DNA from: Deltaproteobacteria bacterium
GTDB taxonomy: Bacteria; Desulfobacterota; DSM-4660; Desulfatiglandales; Desulfatiglandaceae
DNA: 6,936 nt
Assembly: GCA_019307645.1 (NCBI GenBank)
Contig: JAFDJF010000210.1
Location: 1 to 6,936 of the forward strand
Reading direction: 5' to 3'
The position numbers and the translations under genes are program-made. Below the pieces are notes generated by a model. That model saw only the letters and a program-made list of their open reading frames with translations. It was not told the origin of the DNA and made no database searches. Shown here piece by piece: positions 1 to 5,901 of the stretch (its first letter is position 1; every line of letters starts with the position of its first letter).

Positions 1-135
1 GTAAAAGGCGCAGGAATAGTGGACTATTTTAAGGTTTTTGCTTTTCATAATATGTCAAGAGTGACCTGAAGATGAGATGTCAAAATGTGAATTTATTTTT
101 GCGCGAGCCCTTAGGGGGCAAGTCTACTTTACACC
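1..135. other. Non-coding downstream flank, no gene seen
   Basis: This stretch lies 3' of the last gene of the minus-strand block. I see no convincing ORF or RNA gene. A short GCCC/GGGC dyad (107-110 with 116-119) sits just after the stop codon, but no T-run follows on the minus strand, so it is at best a weak terminator. Two TTGACA hexamers occur on the minus strand (plus-strand TGTCAA at 53-58 and 78-83), but neither has a good -10 box at normal spacing. Confidence 0.4.
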
Positions 136-1155
136 CTAACCGGTTTGCTCATCTACCCACTGAAGCGTCTCTTTGATCAAATCCGGGACAGGGAGATCAT
201 AGGGACACCGGCTCACACACTCCCCACATTCAGTGCAATTCCTGGCTTTATTGATGGTGTCCTGTATTAAAAAATTTTCAAGAATTGACGATCCCTCTTT
301 TTTAACCAGGGACGGCAACGCTAAAACAATCTGAATGTATATCCCTTCGTCACAGGGCTGACAATAGTCGCAACGCCGGCAAAAACTCTTGTCAAACTGC
401 TTGCGGATTTCCTTAATCTGCTGTGTTTCATCCGGGGTCAGGTCATAGCTTCCCTGTAAGATCTGCCAGTTTTCGTCAAAAAGACCCTTGTCTTCTACAC
501 CCGGGATGATCAGGACATCAGGTTGAGACAATACATACTTCAAGGCGAGCTTCGGATTCTCGATAACCCCTCCTGAAAAGGGTTTCATGGCAATCACCCC
601 GATGTTTCGTTCAATGGCTCTGAGAATAACCCTATCCAGGGCAGCGGGCTCAAGAAAGCTGAAACAGGTCATAATTGTCTCGAAAAACCCTTCTTCAATA
701 ACCCGTTCCAGCAAATCCAGACTGTGACTTGTAAGCCCGACATGACCGATCAGACCTTCCTCTTTTGCCTTTAATAAACCCTCCAATGCGCCCCCCGCAG
801 AGATGACCCCCTCATAATCATTTTCATCAATGACATAATGGCATTGATACAGGTCAATGTATTCGGTTTGAAGTTCCTTTAGACTTTTCTCCACGTCCTT
901 CCGGATATTGTCAGAAGTCTTTTCATAGGATTTGGTCGCAAGGACAACCTTCTTATCGGTCTGTTTCAGTGCTTTTCCGATCCGGGTTTCGCTTGTTGTG
1001 TAAACCCTGGATGTATCGATAAAATCAACACCTTTTTCAACGGCATGCAATACGGTTTCCACGGCCTTTTCTTCATCCACTTTCTGAATGGGGATACCGC
1101 CGAAACCCAGTTGACATACTTCAAGCCCTGTCCTTCCCAGCACGATTCTTCTCAT
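136..1155 (-). CDS. Aldo/keto reductase with C-terminal 4Fe-4S ferredoxin domain
   Basis: This 339-residue protein is a cytoplasmic oxidoreductase of the ferredoxin-fused aldo/keto reductase family. The TIM-barrel part (about 1-250) starts with the typical RxLGRTGLEVxxLGFGG segment and shows the catalytic tetrad: Asp47 (FIDTS), Tyr52 (RVYTTSE), Lys75 (LATKS) and His106 (CHY). A Cys-rich tail follows. Cys259/262/265/268 form a CxxCxxCxxC motif, and Cys307/310/313/317 form a canonical CxxCxxCxxxCP motif. The family is common in anaerobes, and its substrates are mostly unknown; NAD(P)H or ferredoxin may be the electron donor. The gene is the last of the block, 38 nt after the MoCF-like gene. ATG is preceded by AGGAG (1162-1166) with 6-nt spacing. 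Family assignment is secure; the substrate cannot be named. A carbonyl or hydroxyacyl compound handled by the upstream genes is an inference from context. Confidence 0.93.
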   Translation of the reverse strand: MRRIVLGRTGLEVCQLGFGGIPIQKVDEEKAVETVLHAVEKGVDFIDTSRVYTTSETRIGKALKQTDKKVVLATKSYEKTSDNIRKDVEKSLKELQTEYIDLYQCHYVIDENDYEGVISAGGALEGLLKAKEEGLIGHVGLTSHSLDLLERVIEEGFFETIMTCFSFLEPAALDRVILRAIERNIGVIAMKPFSGGVIENPKLALKYVLSQPDVLIIPGVEDKGLFDENWQILQGSYDLTPDETQQIKEIRKQFDKSFCRRCDYCQPCDEGIYIQIVLALPSLVKKEGSSILENFLIQDTINKARNCTECGECVSRCPYDLPVPDLIKETLQWVDEQTG

Positions 1156-1193
1156 TCTTATCTCCTATGCAGTTATTCTCACTTTGATAAATA

Positions 1194-2102
1194 TTAAGCC
1201 CCGTGGTTCCAACCCGTCATTTTCTCTCGCAGTATGGCCCTTAGATTTTCGGCAATCCCTTCTGCCAACTCATTTTTGCCGAGCCCGGACTTGACACCTC
1301 TGATGAGTATATCCAGACTGGCTCTTACCTCGTCGTTCGGACCCGGCAGTGCCACCACGATCGCATCATCGATCTGACCGACAGCGATCCGGACACCGTC
1401 TTTATGGTGCCTCCCGGTCCCTACTTTGTATTTGGAGATGTACGGTGTCGAAGCATCCGGATCCAACTCCAATACTGCCTCAACCGTAAAGTCCTTGTCT
1501 TCCGCTCCTACTCCGCCCGTGGTGATCACCAGGCGGTAGCCATCATCAAAGATGGCCTGTCTCAACTTGCCCGCAATCAAGAGCCGGTCATCAGCCAGGG
1601 TAGGTCCCTGGGTGACCGAGTATCCATTGGCTTCAAGTCTTCGGGTAATGGTTGGGGTATTGGTATCCTCGATCTGGCCCTTTAAAACCTCAGATCCTGT
1701 GGGAAAGATGATGGCCCTTCTGGACAGTCTCTGCCTGACTTCCTCGGCCATCTCCTCCGACCGCTTCAGTGCCTCCATGGCATGCGTCTGTTCATGCAGA
1801 TCAATCCAGCCCAGCATGCCGTCTGAAGAAATCGATGTCTCGGCCGTCACGCCAATACCGGGCAGAGCTGACAATCGCCGGAGCAGCTCATCTCGTTTTC
1901 CCACGACGTTTGTCGGATCGATGCTTTCCTGAAGAATATCCAGGGTGACAGTATCTTCCCGAACATCCACGACCAGGACTCTATTCCGGTCCAGTCTCAG
2001 GGTATCGGCTACAACCGCTGCGACCGCAGTCAGGTTCGCGTTGGACAGGGGCAGATGTTTAATCCTGAGTTCCGTTTTGTTATAAAGATGGTAGTCAACC
2101 AA
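1194..2102 (-). CDS. Molybdopterin-binding-fold (MoaB/CinA-like) protein with unknown N-terminal region
   Basis: The 302-residue protein has a MoCF_biosynth (MoaB/MogA/CinA/MoeA) fold at about 128-270. Visible signatures are IIFPTGSEVLKGQIEDTN (131-148), Asp171-Asp172, the glycine-rich TTGGVG loop (194-199) followed by ED-x-D-x-T (201-206), and ALPGPNDEV (251-259), which resembles the LPG element of CinA/MoeA. Family members bind or adenylylate molybdopterin, or hydrolyse a pyridine nucleotide derivative in CinA. The first 100 or so residues match nothing I recognise and are not a MoeA N-terminal domain. Residues 103-127 look like a charged helical linker. No CinA C-terminal deamidase domain is present. 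The gene starts with TTG, 12 nt after GGAGG; no upstream in-frame ATG or GTG fits better. It lies 27 nt after the NadC-like gene. A role in pterin or nucleotide cofactor handling is inferred; the fold is well supported, the exact function is not. Confidence 0.82.
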   Translation of the reverse strand: MVDYHLYNKTELRIKHLPLSNANLTAVAAVVADTLRLDRNRVLVVDVREDTVTLDILQESIDPTNVVGKRDELLRRLSALPGIGVTAETSISSDGMLGWIDLHEQTHAMEALKRSEEMAEEVRQRLSRRAIIFPTGSEVLKGQIEDTNTPTITRRLEANGYSVTQGPTLADDRLLIAGKLRQAIFDDGYRLVITTGGVGAEDKDFTVEAVLELDPDASTPYISKYKVGTGRHHKDGVRIAVGQIDDAIVVALPGPNDEVRASLDILIRGVKSGLGKNELAEGIAENLRAILREKMTGWNHGA

Positions 2103-2114
2103 AGCTAAATTATA

Positions 2115-2119
2115 CCTCC
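2115..2119 (-). promoter_or_regulatory. Shine-Dalgarno GGAGG before a TTG start codon
   Basis: On the minus strand GGAGG (plus-strand CCTCC) lies 12 nt before the codon at 2102-2100, which reads TTG. Reading upstream in frame gives GCT, TTA, AAT, TAT, with no ATG or GTG. The nearest downstream candidates are inside the protein, so TTG is the best start. Rare start and long spacing suggest lower translation than that of the neighbours. Confidence 0.55.
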
Positions 2120-2129
2120 GGAGAATACT

Positions 2130-2930
2130 TCATTTATCGATCACTTCCATCCGCATATCCAGCAAAGGGGCATCCACGATTTGCCGCCCGATATCCAGGA
2201 TGTCGATGTCCAGGGTTTTGAGCATGTCCATATCCTCCAGCCTGACGCCCCCGCTAAATGCGATCTTCACTTTTTCGCGCATCCCCAGGCGAATCAGTTC
2301 GTCGACGACCATTTTGACATCATCGGGTTGCCCTGTGTCCACGTGAAGGATATCGGCATTATACTGTAAGGCCTCTCTTGCCTCTGATACAATGTCTGCA
2401 TGCCTGCCCTTCAGCTGTGCCACTTTCTCATGGCCGCTGAGGTGTGCCACTGCCTCAAGACTCTTCTTAATTCCTCCGAGCATCTTGATGTAGTTCTTGT
2501 CCAGATACACAAACGCATTACGGCTCATCCTGAAAAAAGCCCCACCCGTGACCACGGCCCTTCGAATGGCTTCTTTCTGCGAGGACGGCATTTTCTTCCA
2601 CGCGCCGCTCACGATCTTGGGCTTGTCCCCAGCCTTTTCGACAAACCGCCGGGCGGCAGTGCTAATGCCCGACGGCTTTGCCATGAGCCCGATAAGGACC
2701 TCTTCAGCCACCACCACCTGCTTTGGCGTCCCGCTGAACCTCACTATCTCGTCCCCCAGTTTAACCGGCGAGCCTTCATCGAGAATAAAAATCATATTCA
2801 GCCCCAGCTTTCGGGCTTCATCGGTAACCGAAGTGGTCTCCACCACCATGCCATCATCGTCAGCAATGATGGCAGCGACGATATGGTTTCCTTCCACAGT
2901 TCGCAGAATCTCGTCTCGAATATCTCTCAT
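2130..2930 (-). CDS. Divergent NadC/ModD-like phosphoribosyltransferase paralogue
   Basis: The 266-residue protein has the size and layout of type II phosphoribosyltransferases of the NadC/ModD family. It has an N-terminal alpha/beta sandwich with the 'EG..V..GD.I....G' element (52-67), then the barrel with SGISTAARRFVE (87-98, matching SGIAT), AVVTGG (125-130), HVDT (196-199, matching LDN), AFSGGV (224-229) and a phosphate-binding end with DIGR (246-249). True NadC makes nicotinate mononucleotide from quinolinate and PRPP. Here the TRKT motif reads AWKK (110-113), the HR pair is Phe133-Arg134, and the IKDNH segment reads LDKNY (143-147). Most quinolinate-contacting positions have thus changed, so a different pyridine or heterocyclic substrate is likely. 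The ATG follows AAAGGA (2940-2935) by about 4 nt. The gene sits 44 nt after the LarA-like gene and 27 nt before the MoCF gene. Fold is confident; reaction is unknown. Confidence 0.8.
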   Translation of the reverse strand: MRDIRDEILRTVEGNHIVAAIIADDDGMVVETTSVTDEARKLGLNMIFILDEGSPVKLGDEIVRFSGTPKQVVVAEEVLIGLMAKPSGISTAARRFVEKAGDKPKIVSGAWKKMPSSQKEAIRRAVVTGGAFFRMSRNAFVYLDKNYIKMLGGIKKSLEAVAHLSGHEKVAQLKGRHADIVSEAREALQYNADILHVDTGQPDDVKMVVDELIRLGMREKVKIAFSGGVRLEDMDMLKTLDIDILDIGRQIVDAPLLDMRMEVIDK

Positions 2931-2948
2931 AGTTTCCTTTACCTATCA

Positions 2949-2965
2949 TTGATGTTTATCATCAA
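2949..2965 (-). promoter_or_regulatory. Short hairpin upstream of the NadC-like gene
   Basis: A perfect 6-bp inverted repeat (TTGATG / CATCAA, 5-nt loop) sits in the 44-nt gap, just after the stop of the LarA-like gene and about 8 nt before the next Shine-Dalgarno. There is no T-run, so it is not an intrinsic terminator. It could be a processing or stability element. The stem is short and AT-rich, so chance is possible. Confidence 0.3.
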
Positions 2966-2974
2966 CACTCAAAT

Positions 2975-4372
2975 TTAGGTGGTTTCCGGATCGATGCCCC
3001 GCTGTTTGAGCCATATGGGTACCAGCTCCTCCACCTTTCGACTGATTTCAGGAGCCTTGTCAATGAGGCGTTGTCCCAGGGAAGGGCTGAGGTTGATGTG
3101 TCCGAAACTGCCGTCAAACACAATAACTTTGTCCGTCTGAGCCAGTCTCTGGGCAAACAACATGGCTGCATCGAGCGTCTCGGCTGTCACCACCAGATCC
3201 ATGATCCCCGGGTTTGCCGCATCCCTGGCAAGTAAATCTCCCATATCCTGACCCACCAATATTGTGGGCAGCAACATGGCAATCCCGGCAGCAGGGATGC
3301 CACGCCAGGCCTGGTTGACCACTAATGCCTTGACAGCCGGGTTTATCACCCCTGCCATATCCGGGTCGGGGAGGTCCCATCCGGCCGTGGTTATGGGGTT
3401 GGATAAATCAAAGTGGTCACGTTTTGCATAGAGCAACTCACAGAAGCACAGGCCCCCTGTAGGCACGTAGTATATCCATCTGCCACCGTCTACCACGGCA
3501 ACACACTCGTCTATTTCAGTAAAGAGTTCCTGCATCTTGCCGTAGTCCCTGAGGTGATCCACCGTTATCCTTCGGTCTATCTTGTAGATATCGTTGTCAG
3601 CGTCTATCCCGGTGATTCCTGCCGGTGACGATCTCAACAGACAGGTGAAGGTGTATTTTTGCTGAACGAACGGGGAGTCAAAAATGGCCTTTGGCAGAAA
3701 GTTTCCACTGCGGGTGGGAAAATTGTGGTACAAACCCCTCGTCTCAAGCCTTGCAAATGCCATCACAAAGGCTTTGAGGAGTCGACCAAGATAACGGTGC
3801 AGATAGATCTCCCTGGCATCATCGTAGTAGGCATGGACAAACCAGTCGGCGTTGTAAACTTTTTTGATGCCATAGAAGGTCCCCACCTCCGTATCGATGG
3901 GAACGCCCTTGTCCCATGGCCCGAACCCGGCCACCTTTCCCTTTCCGAAGTAATGGCGAAGACCAAAATGCTCGATGACCTCTTCTGCTTCCCGGAACCC
4001 GTCCCAGGCGCCGACTCTCAAACGAATGTTCTCACAACCGGTCCTTTCTTGAACCACGTCCCGGATGGTTCTGAGCATCTCAGCATAGGGCTCACCCCCC
4101 ATAATGGAGAAGCCATGTTCGCAGGAGGCCACATTCACCGTATCCCCTGCCCTGATCATGCCCATATCGACACCTGCCAGGGCCTCTTCCGCAGCCTTTC
4201 GAATGATTGAAATGTCATCGCCGTATCCGTAGACCTCCGGGATGATACTCGGGAACAGGTCCCTGACACCCAGGGAAACCATCCCCGGAAGACCGGCTGC
4301 CCGCTTTTCCCGAGGTTCGGGTCCGTATACCGATTTAAGAAATGATGGCGGTTGAACCGCTTCCTTCAACAT
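2975..4372 (-). CDS. Putative divergent LarA-like (nickel-pincer racemase superfamily) protein; function unknown
   Basis: The 465-residue soluble protein has no signal peptide or membrane segment. I do not recognise a named family with certainty. The best reading is a distant LarA/DUF2088 relative. Residues 50-140 give an alpha/beta unit (GDTVNVASCEHGF, then helix, IRLRVGAWD, then EAEEVIEHFGL) laid out like the LarA N-terminal domain up to its GTHR region. Residues 157-180 (GVPIDTEVGTFYGIKKVYNADWFVH) resemble the LarA segment before its first active-site His. His192, Lys200 and His216 follow; the Lys-to-His spacing of 16 equals that of the pincer-bearing Lys184 and Ni-ligand His200 in Lactiplantibacillus LarA. 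The glycine-rich GFSGGxK context is not conserved. The C-terminal half (about 310-465) is a second alpha/beta domain with conserved-looking HINLSPSLG (425-433). Start ATG is 6 nt after GGGAGG (4384-4379). The gene is 36 nt after the ferredoxin gene. An alternative is an unrelated, undescribed family. Confidence 0.5.
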   Translation of the reverse strand: MLKEAVQPPSFLKSVYGPEPREKRAAGLPGMVSLGVRDLFPSIIPEVYGYGDDISIIRKAAEEALAGVDMGMIRAGDTVNVASCEHGFSIMGGEPYAEMLRTIRDVVQERTGCENIRLRVGAWDGFREAEEVIEHFGLRHYFGKGKVAGFGPWDKGVPIDTEVGTFYGIKKVYNADWFVHAYYDDAREIYLHRYLGRLLKAFVMAFARLETRGLYHNFPTRSGNFLPKAIFDSPFVQQKYTFTCLLRSSPAGITGIDADNDIYKIDRRITVDHLRDYGKMQELFTEIDECVAVVDGGRWIYYVPTGGLCFCELLYAKRDHFDLSNPITTAGWDLPDPDMAGVINPAVKALVVNQAWRGIPAAGIAMLLPTILVGQDMGDLLARDAANPGIMDLVVTAETLDAAMLFAQRLAQTDKVIVFDGSFGHINLSPSLGQRLIDKAPEISRKVEELVPIWLKQRGIDPETT

Positions 4373-4408
4373 AATAGACCTCCCAATTTGAAAGGTTGAT
4401 CCGTTGCG

Positions 4409-4996
4409 CTATCCCTTGCGCAGCTTGGTCGCCAGCTCCCTATCTTCCTTGAAATAGTATTCGGGATATTTCTTATGCACCGCTTCCGGAATGTCCCAGA
4501 GAGAGAACGACTGATCATATGTCAGCGGCGTTCCGGATTCAGCGATGTCAACCCCATATGCTTTGAGCATTCTTTGTACGACCGGAACGCAGAACTCCTG
4601 ACACCCGGTAAGCGCTCCTGTTGTCAAGGCAATTTCCCGAACCGACCGTGCCCCTTTGATGATTGAAGCAGCGATTTCTTCGGCATAGGTGCCGGTGCAG
4701 ATACAAATGAGTTCATCGGGCTTCCGATGGGCCTTCAGGCAGAGTTCCCTGATCTCGGCTCCATCAATGTCCGCCGAAGACGTTCCCACTACCATGGGTT
4801 CGCTACGGCGAACCAATGTGATGGCATCTTCCGGGCACCGATCAACACATCGCGTGCAAGCGACGCATTTGCCATCTTCCACCTGGGCTTTTTTTTCGAA
4901 CACCCGGATTGACCCGGTGGGACATATGGCTTCACAGAGTTTGTCGCCTTTGCATTTAGACGGGTCCACCTCTGCTAAAAAGTTCACGATCTTCAT
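4409..4996 (-). CDS. Ferredoxin (two Fe-S clusters) fused to BFD-like [2Fe-2S] domain
   Basis: The 195-residue protein is a cytoplasmic electron carrier. Residues 10-62 form a bacterial two-cluster ferredoxin. The second motif is canonical (Cys44, 47, 50, 54 then Pro). The first is Cys15-xx-Asp18-xx-Cys21-xxx-Cys25-Pro, with Asp in place of the second Cys; the codon is GAC. Asp at this place is known in Pyrococcus furiosus ferredoxin and Desulfovibrio africanus ferredoxin III, where the cluster interconverts between 3Fe and 4Fe forms. Residues 95-148 resemble the BFD-like [2Fe-2S] domain: Cys98-x-Cys100, then EEIAASIIKGARSVREI, then Cys132-xxx-Cys136, one residue wider than the usual CxxC. 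The tail (150-195) is unassigned and charged. A strong AAGGAGG (5010-5004) precedes the ATG by 7 nt. The position directly before the LarA-like gene suggests it serves that enzyme or the downstream reductase. Confidence 0.88.
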   Translation of the reverse strand: MKIVNFLAEVDPSKCKGDKLCEAICPTGSIRVFEKKAQVEDGKCVACTRCVDRCPEDAITLVRRSEPMVVGTSSADIDGAEIRELCLKAHRKPDELICICTGTYAEEIAASIIKGARSVREIALTTGALTGCQEFCVPVVQRMLKAYGVDIAESGTPLTYDQSFSLWDIPEAVHKKYPEYYFKEDRELATKLRKG

Positions 4997-5050
4997 GGTG
5001 TAACCTCCTTACTGATTGGATGATTCGAATGTGACTGTGCCAGTGAACCC

Positions 5051-5068
5051 AGAGGACCTTGCTCCTCT
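5051..5068 (-). other. Hairpin between SnoaL-like and ferredoxin genes
   Basis: AGAGGA and TCCTCT form a 6-bp stem with a 6-nt loop in the 98-nt spacer. No T-run follows in either direction, so it is not a standard terminator. With the hairpin at 5086-5104 it gives two stem-loops between the first and second genes, which could reduce read-through or mark an RNA-processing point. Confidence 0.3.
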
Positions 5069-5085
5069 TAGAACCCCCATCTTGC

Positions 5086-5104
5086 CTATCGCTGTCAGCG
5101 ATAG
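5086..5104 (-). other. 8-bp hairpin spanning the SnoaL-like stop codon
   Basis: CTATCGCT and AGCGATAG pair perfectly (8 bp, 3-nt loop). The TGA stop of the SnoaL-like gene lies in the loop and stem edge. The minus-strand sequence after it is GGCAAGATGGGGG, with no U-tract, so a classical intrinsic terminator is unlikely. It may protect the 3' end of the upstream message or attenuate expression of the rest of the block. Confidence 0.45.
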
Positions 5105-5610
5105 CTCGGGTCCTGCAGATCGGTCCTCCCCCGCTTGAAAGACTCGCCCAGATCCCACTTGTGCGATGCAGGGACCATATATTCAAAGTCCCACACGCAG
5201 AGACGATTTGCGATTAGCCACGGGCCATTGGCACGCTTCTCAAAGCGATCGAGATAGCGGAGGCACATGGTCCAGTCCATTGTGCCGGATTGCATGCTTT
5301 CCGGCGGCATCATCTCGGGACCGGACTCGAAAACGTGGTGCGCCTCACAGTACGATTCGGCATAGGCCACGTCACCGTCCACCTCAATGCGAATTTGTCC
5401 CAGGAAATGCTGCGTCTTCATCGGTTGTAGTGTTTCAACGACCCAATCCGCAAATTCGTCACCGCTGCCGCGAAATGCACCGTGGTCATCGGTGGCGTCC
5501 GGATGATAGCAGGACCGCATCAGGTCCTTGTCGCGGCGGTCAGTGCCCCGCGCGAGGCGCATGATGATTTCCCTGATATCCTTTTCCATTCGGGAGTTAG
5601 GCTCATCCAT
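5095..5610 (-). CDS. SnoaL-like (SnoaL_4, NTF2-fold) protein
   Basis: The 171-residue protein matches the SnoaL_4 branch of the NTF2-like superfamily over about residues 8-150. It shows the opening helix IREIIMRLARGTDRRD, then YHPDATDDHGAFRG (35-48), EFADWV (52-57), T-x-H-x-L-G (66-71) and the strand IEVDGDVAYAESY (75-87). Related proteins include LinA-type dehydrochlorinases, scytalone dehydratase-like enzymes and small subunits of ring-hydroxylating dioxygenases. Asp24 and His68 match the positions of the Asp25/His73 catalytic dyad of LinA, so a lyase or dehydratase activity is possible, but many SnoaL_4 proteins have no known reaction. The ATG is preceded by GAGGAG (5622-5617) with 6-nt spacing. 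It is the first gene after the divergent promoter region and is separated from the ferredoxin gene by 98 nt. Family call is secure; substrate is unknown. Confidence 0.88.
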   Translation of the reverse strand: MDEPNSRMEKDIREIIMRLARGTDRRDKDLMRSCYHPDATDDHGAFRGSGDEFADWVVETLQPMKTQHFLGQIRIEVDGDVAYAESYCEAHHVFESGPEMMPPESMQSGTMDWTMCLRYLDRFEKRANGPWLIANRLCVWDFEYMVPASHKWDLGESFKRGRTDLQDPSYR

Positions 5611-5672
5611 ATGATTCTCCTCTTCTTACAAAAAAACGCATATCCGCCCTTTATAGGGTGTAAGTCCTTCTC

Positions 5673-5688
5673 GATGGGAAAACCCATC
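5673..5688 (-). other. Leader hairpin GATGGG-AAAA-CCCATC
   Basis: A perfect 6-bp stem with an AAAA (plus) or TTTT (minus) loop lies about 62 nt before the SnoaL-like start codon, inside the predicted 5' untranslated region. It could be a leader structure or protein-binding dyad. No riboswitch class that I know is recognisable. Confidence 0.3.
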
Positions 5689-5692
5689 ACAG

Positions 5693-5711
5693 AGAAAACT
5701 TGAAGCTTTCT
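5693..5711. promoter_or_regulatory. 19-bp near-palindrome, candidate operator
   Basis: AGAAAACTTGAAGCTTTCT is self-complementary except at one symmetric pair and the central base (consensus AGAAANCTTNAAGNTTTCT). It directly follows the predicted minus-strand -10 box and covers the expected transcription start, the position expected for a repressor site. The regulator is not in the window. Confidence 0.4.
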
Positions 5712-5716
5712 TGTGG

Positions 5717-5722
5717 ATTATA
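5717..5722 (-). promoter_or_regulatory. Candidate -10 box (TATAAT) for the minus-strand operon
   Basis: A perfect TATAAT is read on the minus strand within an AT-rich run. The -35 region is poor; the best is TTAACT about 15 nt upstream. Predicted start is near 5710, giving a leader of about 100 nt to the SnoaL-like ATG. The weak -35 suggests an activator-dependent promoter or a chance match. Confidence 0.35.
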
Positions 5723-5792
5723 TATTAAATAGACTGAAGTTAACAGAGGAAGTGGTGTTCTGCTGGCTTTAATTTTTTAAAAATAATACTCT

Positions 5793-5841
5793 TTGCAGAA
5801 ATAATAGTGCAAGTGACGGCGATTGGTTAAAAAATGTCACT
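5793..5841. promoter_or_regulatory. Dyads upstream of the CoA-transferase gene
   Basis: Two small inverted repeats lie here: TTGCA / TGCAA (5793-5797 with 5808-5812, 10-nt spacer) and AGTGAC / GTCACT (5812-5817 with 5836-5841, 18-nt spacer). A weak plus-strand promoter, TTGGTT (5823-5828) and TATTTT (5844-5849) with a 15-nt spacer, overlaps the second. These could be regulator sites for the divergent gene. The rest of the 291-nt intergenic region holds no ORF or RNA gene that I can see. Confidence 0.25.
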
Positions 5842-5901
5842 GATATTTTAGCCGGTTAAGGGATTCAATCGAGTTTAAACGGAATATTGGGAGCGCTTGA
5901 T

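Noticed and set aside
53..83. Two minus-strand TTGACA hexamers as promoter -35 boxes
   Set aside because: No acceptable -10 box lies 16-18 nt downstream of either.
1194..2102. Calling this gene cinA, moaB or moeA
   Set aside because: It has only the shared MoCF fold; it lacks the CinA deamidase domain and MoeA domains, and is too long for MoaB.
2130..2930. Calling this gene nadC (NAD synthesis)
   Set aside because: The TRKT, HR and IKDNH signatures are altered, so the standard reaction is not supported.
2400..2978. 192-codon plus-strand ORF over the NadC-like gene
   Set aside because: It is a shadow of the real minus-strand frame; the composition is His- and Pro-rich and non-protein-like.
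3659..4210. 183-codon plus-strand ORF inside the LarA-like gene
   Set aside because: It is antisense to a well-supported minus-strand gene with a good Shine-Dalgarno, and its translation shows no domain pattern.
5482..5703. 73-codon plus-strand ORF reaching into the intergenic region
   Set aside because: It overlaps the SnoaL-like gene on the opposite strand and has no recognisable domain.
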